From contig JAQGIA010000608.1 in the NCBI GenBank assembly GCA_028291445.1, positions 1 through 5,019 on the forward strand: a stretch of DNA of 5,019 nucleotides, written 5' to 3'. Positions 1-5,019 of this stretch are shown here, piece after piece (within the stretch, counting starts at the first letter, position 1; each line of letters opens with the position of its first letter). The stretch is from Belnapia sp. GTDB taxonomy: Bacteria > Pseudomonadota > Alphaproteobacteria > Acetobacterales > Acetobacteraceae. Both the position numbers and the translations under genes were made by a program. Below the pieces are notes generated by a model. It had not been told where the DNA came from. It searched no databases and saw only the letters and a list, made by a program, of their open reading frames with translations.

Positions 1-572
1 TCATCGGCTACCGCGCGCCGACCTTCTCGATCAGCCCGTCGCTCACCCCCTGGGCCTATGACATCCTGGCCGAGACCGGCCATCGCTACAGTTCCTCGGT
101 CTTCCCCGGCCGCCATGCCGGCGCCGCGGATGCCGGGATCGACCCCTGCTGGCCTGGCGCCGGGAACCGGCCCGGGCCGGTGCTGGAAATCCCGATGACC
201 GTGCTGCGCACCCCGCTGCGCCAGGTGCCCCTGCTCCGCCAATTGCCGGTCGCCGGCGGCGGCCCCTTCCGCATGACGCCGCACCCGCTCTTCACCGCCG
301 GGCTGCGCCGGGTCAATGCGCTCGGCCGGCGCGGCGTTTTCTATCTCCACCCCTGGGAGATCGACCCGGGCCAGCCGCGCGTGCCCGGTACGCCGCTGCT
401 GAAGCGGCTGAAGCATTTCACCGGCCTCAGCCGGATGAAGCCGCGGCTCGCCCGGCTGCTCGCCGATTTCGCCTGGGATCGCATGGATGCGGTCTTCGCC
501 GCGGAACTGGCCCAGTCCGCCGCCCAGCCCGCCCGCTCGCTTGCCCCATCCCAGCCGCTCGCCGCCGCATAA
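1..572 (+). CDS. XrtA system polysaccharide deacetylase, 5'-truncated by window edge
   Basis: The reading frame is open from base 3 to the TAA at 570-572 and gives the last 189 residues; the true start lies upstream. The visible part opens with IGYRAPTFSI, the third NodB-homology motif (Arg-x-Pro) in the form typical of exosortase-associated deacetylases. Near residues 116-129 it has FYLHPWEIDPGQPR, which carries the His-Pro-Trp-Glu signature of the C-terminal region of this subfamily (TIGR03006/DUF3473 type). The family is usually about 280 residues, so roughly 90-100 residues with the metal-binding Asp and His-x3-His motifs are missing here. Family knowledge suggests a metal-dependent N-deacetylase acting on an amino sugar of the exopolysaccharide; the substrate is not known from sequence. 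The last ~20 residues are Ala/Pro/Ser-rich and probably disordered. The FemAB-like gene starts 9 nt downstream, so the two are probably cotranscribed. An internal GTG at 180 is not a credible start, because homology continues upstream of it. Confidence 0.9.
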   Translation, partial: IGYRAPTFSISPSLTPWAYDILAETGHRYSSSVFPGRHAGAADAGIDPCWPGAGNRPGPVLEIPMTVLRTPLRQVPLLRQLPVAGGGPFRMTPHPLFTAGLRRVNALGRRGVFYLHPWEIDPGQPRVPGTPLLKRLKHFTGLSRMKPRLARLLADFAWDRMDAVFAAELAQSAAQPARSLAPSQPLAAA

Positions 573-581
573 GGGCCCCAT

Positions 582-1649
582 ATGTCCGTCCGCATCCGCG
601 CCCTCGACGCCGGCGTCACCCCGGCTGCCGCCAGCGCGGCCGCAGCCTGGGACGCCTTCGTCGAAGCCGCTCCCGAGGCCACCTTCTTCCACCGCAGCGC
701 CTGGGCCGGCGTCATCGAGCGCGCCTTCCGCCACAAAACCTACTACGCCTATGCCGAGCAGGATGGCGCCATCGTCGGCGTGCTGCCGCTGGCGCGGATG
801 CGGACCCGGCTGTTCGGCGATACCCTCGCCTCCACCCCCTTCTGCGTCTATGGCGGCGCCGTCGCCGCGACGCCCGAGGCCGCCGCGGCGCTCGAGGCGC
901 ATGCGCTCGGCCTGCAACGCCGGCTTGGCGTGCCCTGCCTCGAATACCGCCGGCTCGCCGCGGTGGATGATGGCTGGACCGGCCGCCCGCCGCTCTACTA
1001 CACCTTCCGCAAGCCCATCCTGCTGACCGGCGACGACGCCAAGGACATGGCGAAGAACATCCCGCGCAAGCAGCGGGCCGAGGTGCGCAAGGCGATCGAG
1101 CGGCACAAGCTGACCTCGGTCTCGGATGGCGATACCGACCGGCTGCACCGCATCTACGCCGAGAGCGTCCGCAACCTCGGCAGCCCGGTCTTCCCGCGCC
1201 GCTACTTCCGCCTGCTCGGCGAGGCCTTCCCTGGCGCGCATGACGTGACGACGGTGCTGCACGAAGGCAGGCCGGTCTCGGCGGTGCTGAACTTCCATTG
1301 GCGCGACCAGGTGCTGCCCTATTACGGCGGCGGCACCCAGGCGGCGCGCGGGCTCTCGGCCAATGACTTCATGTATTGGGAAGTGATGCGGCGCGCCGGC
1401 AACGAGCGCGGGGCGAAGCTGTTCGATTTCGGCCGCAGCAAGATCGACACCGGCGCCTTCGCCTACAAGCGCAACTGGGGCTTCACCGAGGAGGAATTGC
1501 ACTACTGCTACCGCCTCGCCCAGGGCGCCAGCATCCCGGAGAACAACCCGAACAACCCGAAGTACAAGATGGTCATCGCCGCCTGGAAGCGGCTGCCGCT
1601 GCCGCTCGCCAACCTGCTCGGCCCGCCGCTCGTGCGCGGCCTCGGCTGA
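582..1649 (+). CDS. FemAB family XrtA/PEP-CTERM system-associated protein
   Basis: This is a 355-residue cytoplasmic protein with two GNAT-like halves. It is recognisable as the FemAB-related family found only with exosortase A systems (TIGR03019 type). Diagnostic stretches are FHRSAWAGVIERAF (36-49), NIPRKQRAEVRKAIERHKL (159-177), LPYYGGG (245-251), NDFMYWEVMRRA (261-272), the very characteristic FDFGRSKIDTGAFAYKRNW (281-299), and NPNNPKYKM (322-330). Length agrees with the family. FemAB relatives transfer amino acids from aminoacyl-tRNA to cell-wall precursors. By analogy this one may attach an aminoacyl group to an EPS precursor or sugar amine, but the substrate is unproven; the neighbouring deacetylase could expose the amine it uses. 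The ATG at 582 is preceded by a weak purine run (AAGGG, 571-575) that overlaps the upstream stop, which suggests translational coupling. There are no signal peptide or membrane segments. Confidence 0.92.
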   Translation: MSVRIRALDAGVTPAAASAAAAWDAFVEAAPEATFFHRSAWAGVIERAFRHKTYYAYAEQDGAIVGVLPLARMRTRLFGDTLASTPFCVYGGAVAATPEAAAALEAHALGLQRRLGVPCLEYRRLAAVDDGWTGRPPLYYTFRKPILLTGDDAKDMAKNIPRKQRAEVRKAIERHKLTSVSDGDTDRLHRIYAESVRNLGSPVFPRRYFRLLGEAFPGAHDVTTVLHEGRPVSAVLNFHWRDQVLPYYGGGTQAARGLSANDFMYWEVMRRAGNERGAKLFDFGRSKIDTGAFAYKRNWGFTEEELHYCYRLAQGASIPENNPNNPKYKMVIAAWKRLPLPLANLLGPPLVRGLG

Positions 1650-1651
1650 GG
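1648..1651 (+). promoter_or_regulatory. Shine-Dalgarno of the sugar transferase, overlapping the femAB-like stop
   Basis: GAGG lies 5 nt before the ATG at 1657 and shares bases with the TGA at 1647-1649. This supports the chosen start and indicates coupled translation of the two genes. Confidence 0.6.
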
Positions 1652-1656
1652 CGGCG

Positions 1657-2970
1657 ATGCAAGCCGCCACCTTGGAGTCTTCCGGAGCCACGCTCCCCGG
1701 CCCGGCAAGGCCGCGCCGCCGCCTGCTCTTCCTCGCGCATCGCTGCCCCTATCCGCCGGAGAAGGGCGAGAAGATCCGCGCCTGGCACCTGCTCGACCAT
1801 CTCTGCGACCGCTGGGAGGTCGACCTCGGCTTCCTGCTCGACGATCCCGCCGACCTGGCGCATCTGCCCTTCCTCCGTAGCCGCTGCGCCAGCGTCGAGG
1901 TGCAGGCGGTCGGGCGACGGACCCAGATGGCGCGTGCCCTGCTGCATCTCCGCCCGGGCCAGCCGCTGACCCGCGGCTGGTTCCATGCGCCGGGCCTCGC
2001 GGGCTGGGTGCGCCAGGGCTTGGCAGCGCGCCGCTGGGATGCCGCCTTCGTCTATTCCTCGGCCATGGCGCCCTATGTCATGGGCCCGCTGGCGCAGCGC
2101 GCCGGGCTGCGCCGGGTGCTCGACATGGTCGATATCGATTCCGAGAAATGGCTGGCCTATGCCGCCGATGCCAGGGCGCCGATGCGCCAGGTCTGGGCCC
2201 GCGAAGGCCGCACGCTGCTGCGGCTGGAACGCGACGCGGCCCGGGAATTCGACCACAGCATCTTCGTCTCCGAAGCCGAGGCCAGCCGCTTCGCGGCGCT
2301 GGCACCGGATTGCGCGGCGCGGATCGGCTGGGTCGACAATGGCGTCGACCTCGCCCGCTTCGACCCGGCCCGGGCCTATCCCAATCCCTATGCGGGCACT
2401 GCGCCGGCCCCTCAGGCGCAGCCTGCAGCGGCTCCCCAGGCGCAGCCTGCGCCGGCTATCGTCTTCACCGGCACCATGGGCTACCGGCCGAATATCGATG
2501 CGGTCTGCTGGTTCGCGACGGCGGTGCTGCCGTTGCTGCGCGGGCGCGTCCCGGCACCGGAATTTCATATCGTCGGTGCCAATCCCGCGCCGGCGGTATT
2601 GGCGCTGGCGGCGTTGGAAGGGGTGCATGTCTCGGGCTCGGTGCCGGATGTGCGGCCCTGGATCGCCCATGCCGCGGTCGCCGTGGCGCCGCTGCGGATC
2701 GCGCGCGGCATCCAGAACAAGGTGCTGGAGGCGATGGCGCTTGGCCGGCCGGTGGTCGCCAGCCCGCAGGCCTTCGAGGGTATCCACGCCACCCCCGGCC
2801 GCGACCTGCTGGTGGCCGATGGCGCGCCGGCGCTGGCCGCCGCGGTCGCCGCGGTGCTGGATGGCGCGCATCCCGGGCTCGGCGCCGCCGGCCGGGCGGC
2901 GGTCGCCGCAGGGCATGATTGGCAGGCGGCGCTCCGCCGGCTCGACCCGCTGCTGGCCCTGCCGGCATGA
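1657..2970 (+). CDS. TIGR03087-type sugar transferase (GT4-like), PEP-CTERM/XrtA system
   Basis: This is a 437-residue GT-B fold glycosyltransferase of the subgroup that accompanies exosortase A. The N-terminal Rossmann domain opens with LLFLAHRCPYPPEKGEKIR (23-41), the hallmark of the subgroup, and continues with DMVDIDSEKW (156-165), FVSEAEA (203-209) and VDNGVD (226-231). The C-terminal nucleotide-sugar domain begins with FTGTMGYRPNIDAVCWFA (270-287) and has RGIQNKVLEAMALGRPVVAS (350-369), where Lys355 and Glu358 sit in the GT4 donor-binding position, followed by AFEGI. It probably transfers a sugar from a nucleotide donor to a lipid-linked EPS intermediate at the cytoplasmic face of the membrane; donor and acceptor are unknown. 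The start at 1657 has a good Shine-Dalgarno sequence (GAGG, 1648-1651) that overlaps the preceding stop. An Ala/Pro/Gln-rich repeat joins the two domains (about 247-267). The 3' end overlaps the exosortase start as ATGA. Confidence 0.92.
   Translation: MQAATLESSGATLPGPARPRRRLLFLAHRCPYPPEKGEKIRAWHLLDHLCDRWEVDLGFLLDDPADLAHLPFLRSRCASVEVQAVGRRTQMARALLHLRPGQPLTRGWFHAPGLAGWVRQGLAARRWDAAFVYSSAMAPYVMGPLAQRAGLRRVLDMVDIDSEKWLAYAADARAPMRQVWAREGRTLLRLERDAAREFDHSIFVSEAEASRFAALAPDCAARIGWVDNGVDLARFDPARAYPNPYAGTAPAPQAQPAAAPQAQPAPAIVFTGTMGYRPNIDAVCWFATAVLPLLRGRVPAPEFHIVGANPAPAVLALAALEGVHVSGSVPDVRPWIAHAAVAVAPLRIARGIQNKVLEAMALGRPVVASPQAFEGIHATPGRDLLVADGAPALAAAVAAVLDGAHPGLGAAGRAAVAAGHDWQAALRRLDPLLALPA
2413..2450 (+). 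repeat. 24-bp-period in-frame repeat in the sugar transferase interdomain linker
   Basis: The 14-mer CAGGCGCAGCCTGC occurs at 2413-2426 and again, identically, at 2437-2450, a period of 24 bp or 8 codons. It encodes two copies of APQAQPA followed by A or P (protein residues about 250-266). The repeat sits exactly between the two Rossmann domains, where length changes are tolerated, so it is most likely a slippage-expanded flexible linker rather than a functional motif. Confidence 0.75.
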
Positions 2971-4541
2971 GTGGGACGGCAATAGAAGTCGGGGCCGAAG
3001 ATGGCCGCGGCACCGGCTGGGCGCCGGCGCTGCTCGTGCTCGGCTTCGGCCTGGCGCTGCTCGGTGCGGTCTTCGCCGCCGAGGGCGCCGCCGCACTGCA
3101 GATCTGGGAAACCTCCACCGCTTATAACCACTGCTGGCTGATCGCCCCGGTCGCCGCCTGGCTCGCCTGGGAAAGGCGGCACCGGCTGCGTGGCATGCAG
3201 CCGGCGCCGGCGCCCGTTCTGGCGCTGCTCGCCCTGCCGCTCGGCCTCGGCTGGCTGCTGGCGGAGCGGCTCGGCATCATGGAAGGTCGCCAGCTCATGG
3301 CGCTCGGCCTGGCCGAGGTGCTGGTGCTCGCGGTGCTCGGCCGGGGCTTCGTTAGGGCGATGGCCGCGCCGCTCGCCTATCTGGTCTTCCTGGTGCCCTT
3401 CGGCGCCTTCGCCGTGCCCCTGCTGCAGCGGATCACCGCCTGGCTGATCGAGTTCGGGCTCGGGCTGACCAGCATCCCGCATTACGTCGACGGGCTGATC
3501 ATCGAGACCCCGGCCGGCCTGTTCTACGTCGCCGAGGCCTGCGCCGGGCTGCGCTTCAGCATCGCCGCGCTGGCCTTCGGCGCGCTTTACGCCATCGTCA
3601 TCTTCCGCAGCCCGAGCCGGCGGCTGGCCGTCCTGGCCTTGGCGGTGGCCGTGCCGATCGTCGCCAATGGCCTCCGGGCGCTCGGCATCGTGGTGCTCGG
3701 CCACTACCTCGGCAGCGCTGAGGCGGCGGCGGCCGACCACCTGATCTATGGCTGGGCCTTCTTCTCGCTGGTCATCATCCTGCTGATCCTGGCCGGGCTG
3801 CCATTTCGGGAAGACGGTGGCCGCGAGGATGGCGCGCGTGAGGATGCCGGGGCGGTGGCGATGCTGCCGGCCGGCGCTCCGCAGCGCCCCATCCTGGCTC
3901 ATCCCATCTTGGCCCGTCCCCTTTTGGCCCGCCCTATGGTGGCGGGCACGCTGGCGGTGGCGCTGGCCGGCCTGGCCCCGCTGCTGGCCGCCGGGCTCGA
4001 CCGGGGTGCCGGGTCGCCGCAGGCGGTTGCCGTGGCCGGGCTGATCGCCCCCGAAGGCTGCGAGGCGGTGGCGGCGGGGCTGCGCTGCGGCCCCGTCCTG
4101 GTCGAGGCGCGGCTGCTGGCCTTTCCCGCGCGGGTGAATTGGGCGGCGGTCGCCGCCGCCCGCCGGCAGGCCTATAGCGGCAGCGACGAGGACAGCACCT
4201 TCGCCCTGGTCGTGCCCGGCCGTGCCCTTTGGCAGGCCAGGCTCTTCGCCGACCGGTCCGGCGCGGCGGCGACGGCGGCCTGGCTGCAGGGGGTCCCGGC
4301 CGGCGACGGGCTGCGCAGCCGCGCGCTCCAGGCCTGGGCCAACCTGCAGGGCGGCGGTGCCGGTGGGCCGGTCCTGGCGGTGGTGACGTTCCGGCCGGTG
4401 GCGGGAGGGCCGGGGCCTGACTCTCCTGGGTTGCCCCTGGTGGCGGAAGCGGCGCTGCTGCGCATGGTGCTGGCGGCGCAGTCGGTCGGGGTAGTCGCCC
4501 AGGCGGCGTTAGTGTCGGGAACGCTTCCGGGCCAGCCGTGA
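2967..4541 (+). CDS. xrtA: Exosortase A with long C-terminal extension
   Basis: This is a 524-residue integral inner-membrane protein. Residues 18-280 form the exosortase core, with about eight or nine hydrophobic segments. The catalytic triad expected for the family is present: Cys192 in AEACAGLRFS, Arg237 in VPIVANGLRALG, and His258 in DHLIYGW, the last motif being characteristic of exosortase A. An N-terminal TSTAYNHCWLIAP (49-61) matches the family's conserved early segment. Family role: it recognises PEP-CTERM tails and cleaves or transfers the protein during export to the surface or EPS matrix. Residues 281-326 are a repeat-built linker, followed by another TM helix (about 325-343) and a presumably periplasmic domain (about 350-478). 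That domain occupies the place where EpsI (TIGR02914) is often fused, but it resembles EpsI only weakly. A low-complexity tail ends the protein. I chose the ATG at 2967 because it forms an ATGA overlap with the upstream stop; a TTG at 2919 would add 16 residues and a 52-nt overlap. No strong Shine-Dalgarno is seen, so coupling is likely. Confidence 0.93.
   Translation: MSGTAIEVGAEDGRGTGWAPALLVLGFGLALLGAVFAAEGAAALQIWETSTAYNHCWLIAPVAAWLAWERRHRLRGMQPAPAPVLALLALPLGLGWLLAERLGIMEGRQLMALGLAEVLVLAVLGRGFVRAMAAPLAYLVFLVPFGAFAVPLLQRITAWLIEFGLGLTSIPHYVDGLIIETPAGLFYVAEACAGLRFSIAALAFGALYAIVIFRSPSRRLAVLALAVAVPIVANGLRALGIVVLGHYLGSAEAAAADHLIYGWAFFSLVIILLILAGLPFREDGGREDGAREDAGAVAMLPAGAPQRPILAHPILARPLLARPMVAGTLAVALAGLAPLLAAGLDRGAGSPQAVAVAGLIAPEGCEAVAAGLRCGPVLVEARLLAFPARVNWAAVAAARRQAYSGSDEDSTFALVVPGRALWQARLFADRSGAAATAAWLQGVPAGDGLRSRALQAWANLQGGGAGGPVLAVVTFRPVAGGPGPDSPGLPLVAEAALLRMVLAAQSVGVVAQAALVSGTLPGQP
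3807..3851 (+). repeat. Three 15-bp tandem repeats (REDGx-type) in the xrtA linker
   Basis: Codons for exosortase residues 281-295 read as three consecutive pentapeptides, REDGG, REDGA and REDAG, each from 15 bp of diverged but alignable DNA. The repeat follows immediately after the last core membrane helix and gives a charged, flexible segment. Confidence 0.8.
3885..3944 (+). repeat. Four 15-bp tandem repeats ([RH]PxxA) in the xrtA linker
   Basis: Residues 307-326 of the exosortase are four consecutive pentapeptides, RPILA, HPILA, RPLLA and RPMVA. They are encoded by four 15-bp units at 3885, 3900, 3915 and 3930, each of form CRY-CCN-NTN-NTG-GCN. The run leads directly into the extra membrane helix before the C-terminal domain. 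The unit length equals that of the unrelated repeat 33 bp upstream. Confidence 0.8.
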
Positions 4542-4570
4542 CACCCCTGCGAGACGGCCTTGTCGACGAT

Positions 4571-4603
4571 CTTTACATCTGGGTAAGACAGACCTTTTTG
4601 TCT
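4571..4603 (+). promoter_or_regulatory. Candidate enhancer-binding-protein site region upstream of the sigma-54 promoter
   Basis: Two short dyads lie side by side: TTAC-N6-GTAA (4573-4586) and AGACA-N8-TGTCT (4586-4603). Their centres are about 84 and 69 bp before the predicted transcription start, near the range used by RpoN-dependent activators. In exosortase systems the candidate activator would be PrsR. The dyads are short and no second promoter is available in the window for comparison, so this is tentative. The second dyad could instead be a weak terminator after xrtA. Confidence 0.25.
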
Positions 4604-4636
4604 CCTTTAAACCATTAAAAATAAAAGAAATAATAT

Positions 4637-4654
4637 TTGGCACGTGCCTTGCTT
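4637..4654 (+). promoter_or_regulatory. Sigma-54 (RpoN) -24/-12 promoter
   Basis: TTGGCACGTGCCTTGCTT matches the RpoN consensus YTGGCACGNNNNTTGCW throughout. The invariant GG (4639-4640) and GC (4651-4652) are separated by exactly 10 bp. The predicted start is near 4663-4664, giving a leader of about 51 nt before the ATG at 4715. An AT-rich tract (about 4605-4636) lies just upstream, as is common where DNA must bend to bring an activator to RpoN polymerase. No convincing sigma-70 promoter is seen here. This implies that the downstream secreted protein needs an AAA+ enhancer-binding activator, separately from the upstream EPS genes. Confidence 0.85.
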
Positions 4655-4702
4655 AACCTGATGGAGCAAAGCGTCCGCCGCGATGCGTCTTGTCGGTTAA
4701 GA

Positions 4703-4707
4703 AAGGA
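4703..4707 (+). promoter_or_regulatory. Shine-Dalgarno of the secreted-protein gene
   Basis: AAGGA is placed 7 nt before the ATG at 4715. It is the clearest ribosome-binding site in the window. It fixes the start of a gene whose end is not seen and argues against the antisense reading frame across the same region. Confidence 0.75.
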
Positions 4708-4714
4708 TTTTTCC

Positions 4715-5019
4715 ATGAGCAAGCTTTCTGCCCTGGCGCTGGGCCTGGGTCTCGCCATCACCACCACGATCAGCGCCATCGCCGCGCCGACCCTGTCGAT
4801 CCAGATCTTCGACGGCGCCACGCTCATTGGCAGCGTGACCAACGTCGCAGGCGGTTCGGCCTCCACCCTCGCCAGCGACGCCAACTTCTCCAACATCATC
4901 GTGAGCGCGCAGGGCGTGCCTGTCCTACCGACGCCGAACCTGTCGAGCATCTCGATCAACGCTACCTCGGCCGCCGCGACCACGCATACCCTGACCGTCA
5001 AAGTCACCCAGACCGGCCT
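4715..5019 (+). CDS. Secreted protein, candidate PEP-CTERM (XrtA substrate), 3'-truncated by window edge
   Basis: The frame is open from ATG 4715 to the window end, giving 101 complete codons without a stop. The N-terminus MSKLSALALGLGLAITTTIS has a Lys followed by a hydrophobic core and ends in AIAAP, a Sec signal peptide probably cut after Ala23 (A-x-A). The mature part starts with PTLSIQIFDG and is rich in Ser, Thr, Ala, Asn and Val with alternating hydrophobic residues, suggesting an extracellular beta-sandwich-like protein. No Cys is seen. Such low-charge Ser/Thr-rich secreted proteins are typical of the PEP-CTERM class, and the gene sits beside xrtA behind an RpoN-type promoter. The sorting signal itself would be at the unseen C-terminus, so the assignment is inferred. 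No specific function is recognised. The promoter and Shine-Dalgarno (AAGGA, 4703-4707) support the start. Confidence 0.8.
   Translation, partial: MSKLSALALGLGLAITTTISAIAAPTLSIQIFDGATLIGSVTNVAGGSASTLASDANFSNIIVSAQGVPVLPTPNLSSISINATSAAATTHTLTVKVTQTG

Noticed and set aside
2919..2966. Upstream TTG start for exosortase A
   Set aside because: It would add a Pro/Ala/Gly-rich peptide and a 52-nt overlap. The ATG at 2967 in an ATGA overlap is the more usual arrangement.
1573..3096. Long minus-strand open frame (507 codons) opposite the sugar transferase
   Set aside because: It is an Arg/Gly/His-rich shadow of a GC-rich gene whose plus-strand frame has clear family motifs; the minus frame resembles no known protein.
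2565..3902. Minus-strand open frame (445 codons) opposite xrtA
   Set aside because: It is a low-complexity Gln/Gly/Arg-rich shadow lying across two well-identified plus-strand genes.
4586..4603. Rho-independent terminator after xrtA
   Set aside because: AGACA/TGTCT gives only a 5-bp AT-containing stem with the T-run in the loop rather than after the stem, so it is not a convincing terminator.
4631..4636. TAATAT as a sigma-70 -10 box
   Set aside because: It has no plausible -35 hexamer at 16-18 bp upstream; it lies in a generally AT-rich tract beside a far better sigma-54 promoter.
4639..4648. Perfect palindrome GGCACGTGCC as a separate operator
   Set aside because: Most of it is dictated by the -24 element of the RpoN consensus, so the symmetry is probably coincidental.
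4615..5007. Minus-strand open frame of 130 codons over the sigma-54 promoter and the secreted-protein gene
   Set aside because: The plus strand has promoter, Shine-Dalgarno and signal peptide in register; the minus frame ends in the AT-rich intergenic tract and has no recognisable domain.

Overview
The window is very GC-rich DNA that reads, on the plus strand only, as part of an exosortase A (XrtA/EpsH-type) exopolysaccharide and protein-sorting locus. Composition, codon choice and the style of the proteins suggest a high-GC alphaproteobacterium, possibly an Acetobacteraceae member such as a Roseomonas relative. That placement is an inference from style, not from a marker gene.

Layout. Positions 1-572 hold the 3' two thirds of an XrtA-system polysaccharide deacetylase (NodB fold plus the C-terminal HPWE region). 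Then come a FemAB-family protein of the PEP-CTERM system (582-1649), a TIGR03087-type sugar transferase (1657-2970) and exosortase A itself (2967-4541). Gaps are 9 and 7 nt, followed by a 4-nt ATGA overlap, so these four genes look like one transcript. This set and order are typical of XrtA EPS clusters. The exosortase carries the expected Cys/Arg/His residues and has a long C-terminal extension joined through a linker built from two families of 15-bp tandem repeats.

After xrtA comes a 173-bp AT-rich intergenic region (4542-4714). It contains a near-perfect sigma-54 (-24/-12) promoter, candidate activator-binding dyads upstream of it, and a good Shine-Dalgarno sequence. These lead into a new gene (4715 to beyond the window end) for a Ser/Thr/Ala-rich secreted protein with a clear signal peptide.

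Working model. The first three enzymes make or modify an exopolysaccharide or its precursor. XrtA is the inner-membrane transpeptidase-like enzyme that processes PEP-CTERM proteins. The secreted protein is a plausible XrtA substrate under RpoN control, as reported for PEP-CTERM genes in other bacteria that use the PrsK/PrsR system. The C-terminus that would prove this (PEP motif, TM helix, basic tail) lies outside the window. The most interesting features are this RpoN-type promoter and putative substrate beside xrtA, and the unusual repeat-linked tail on the exosortase.
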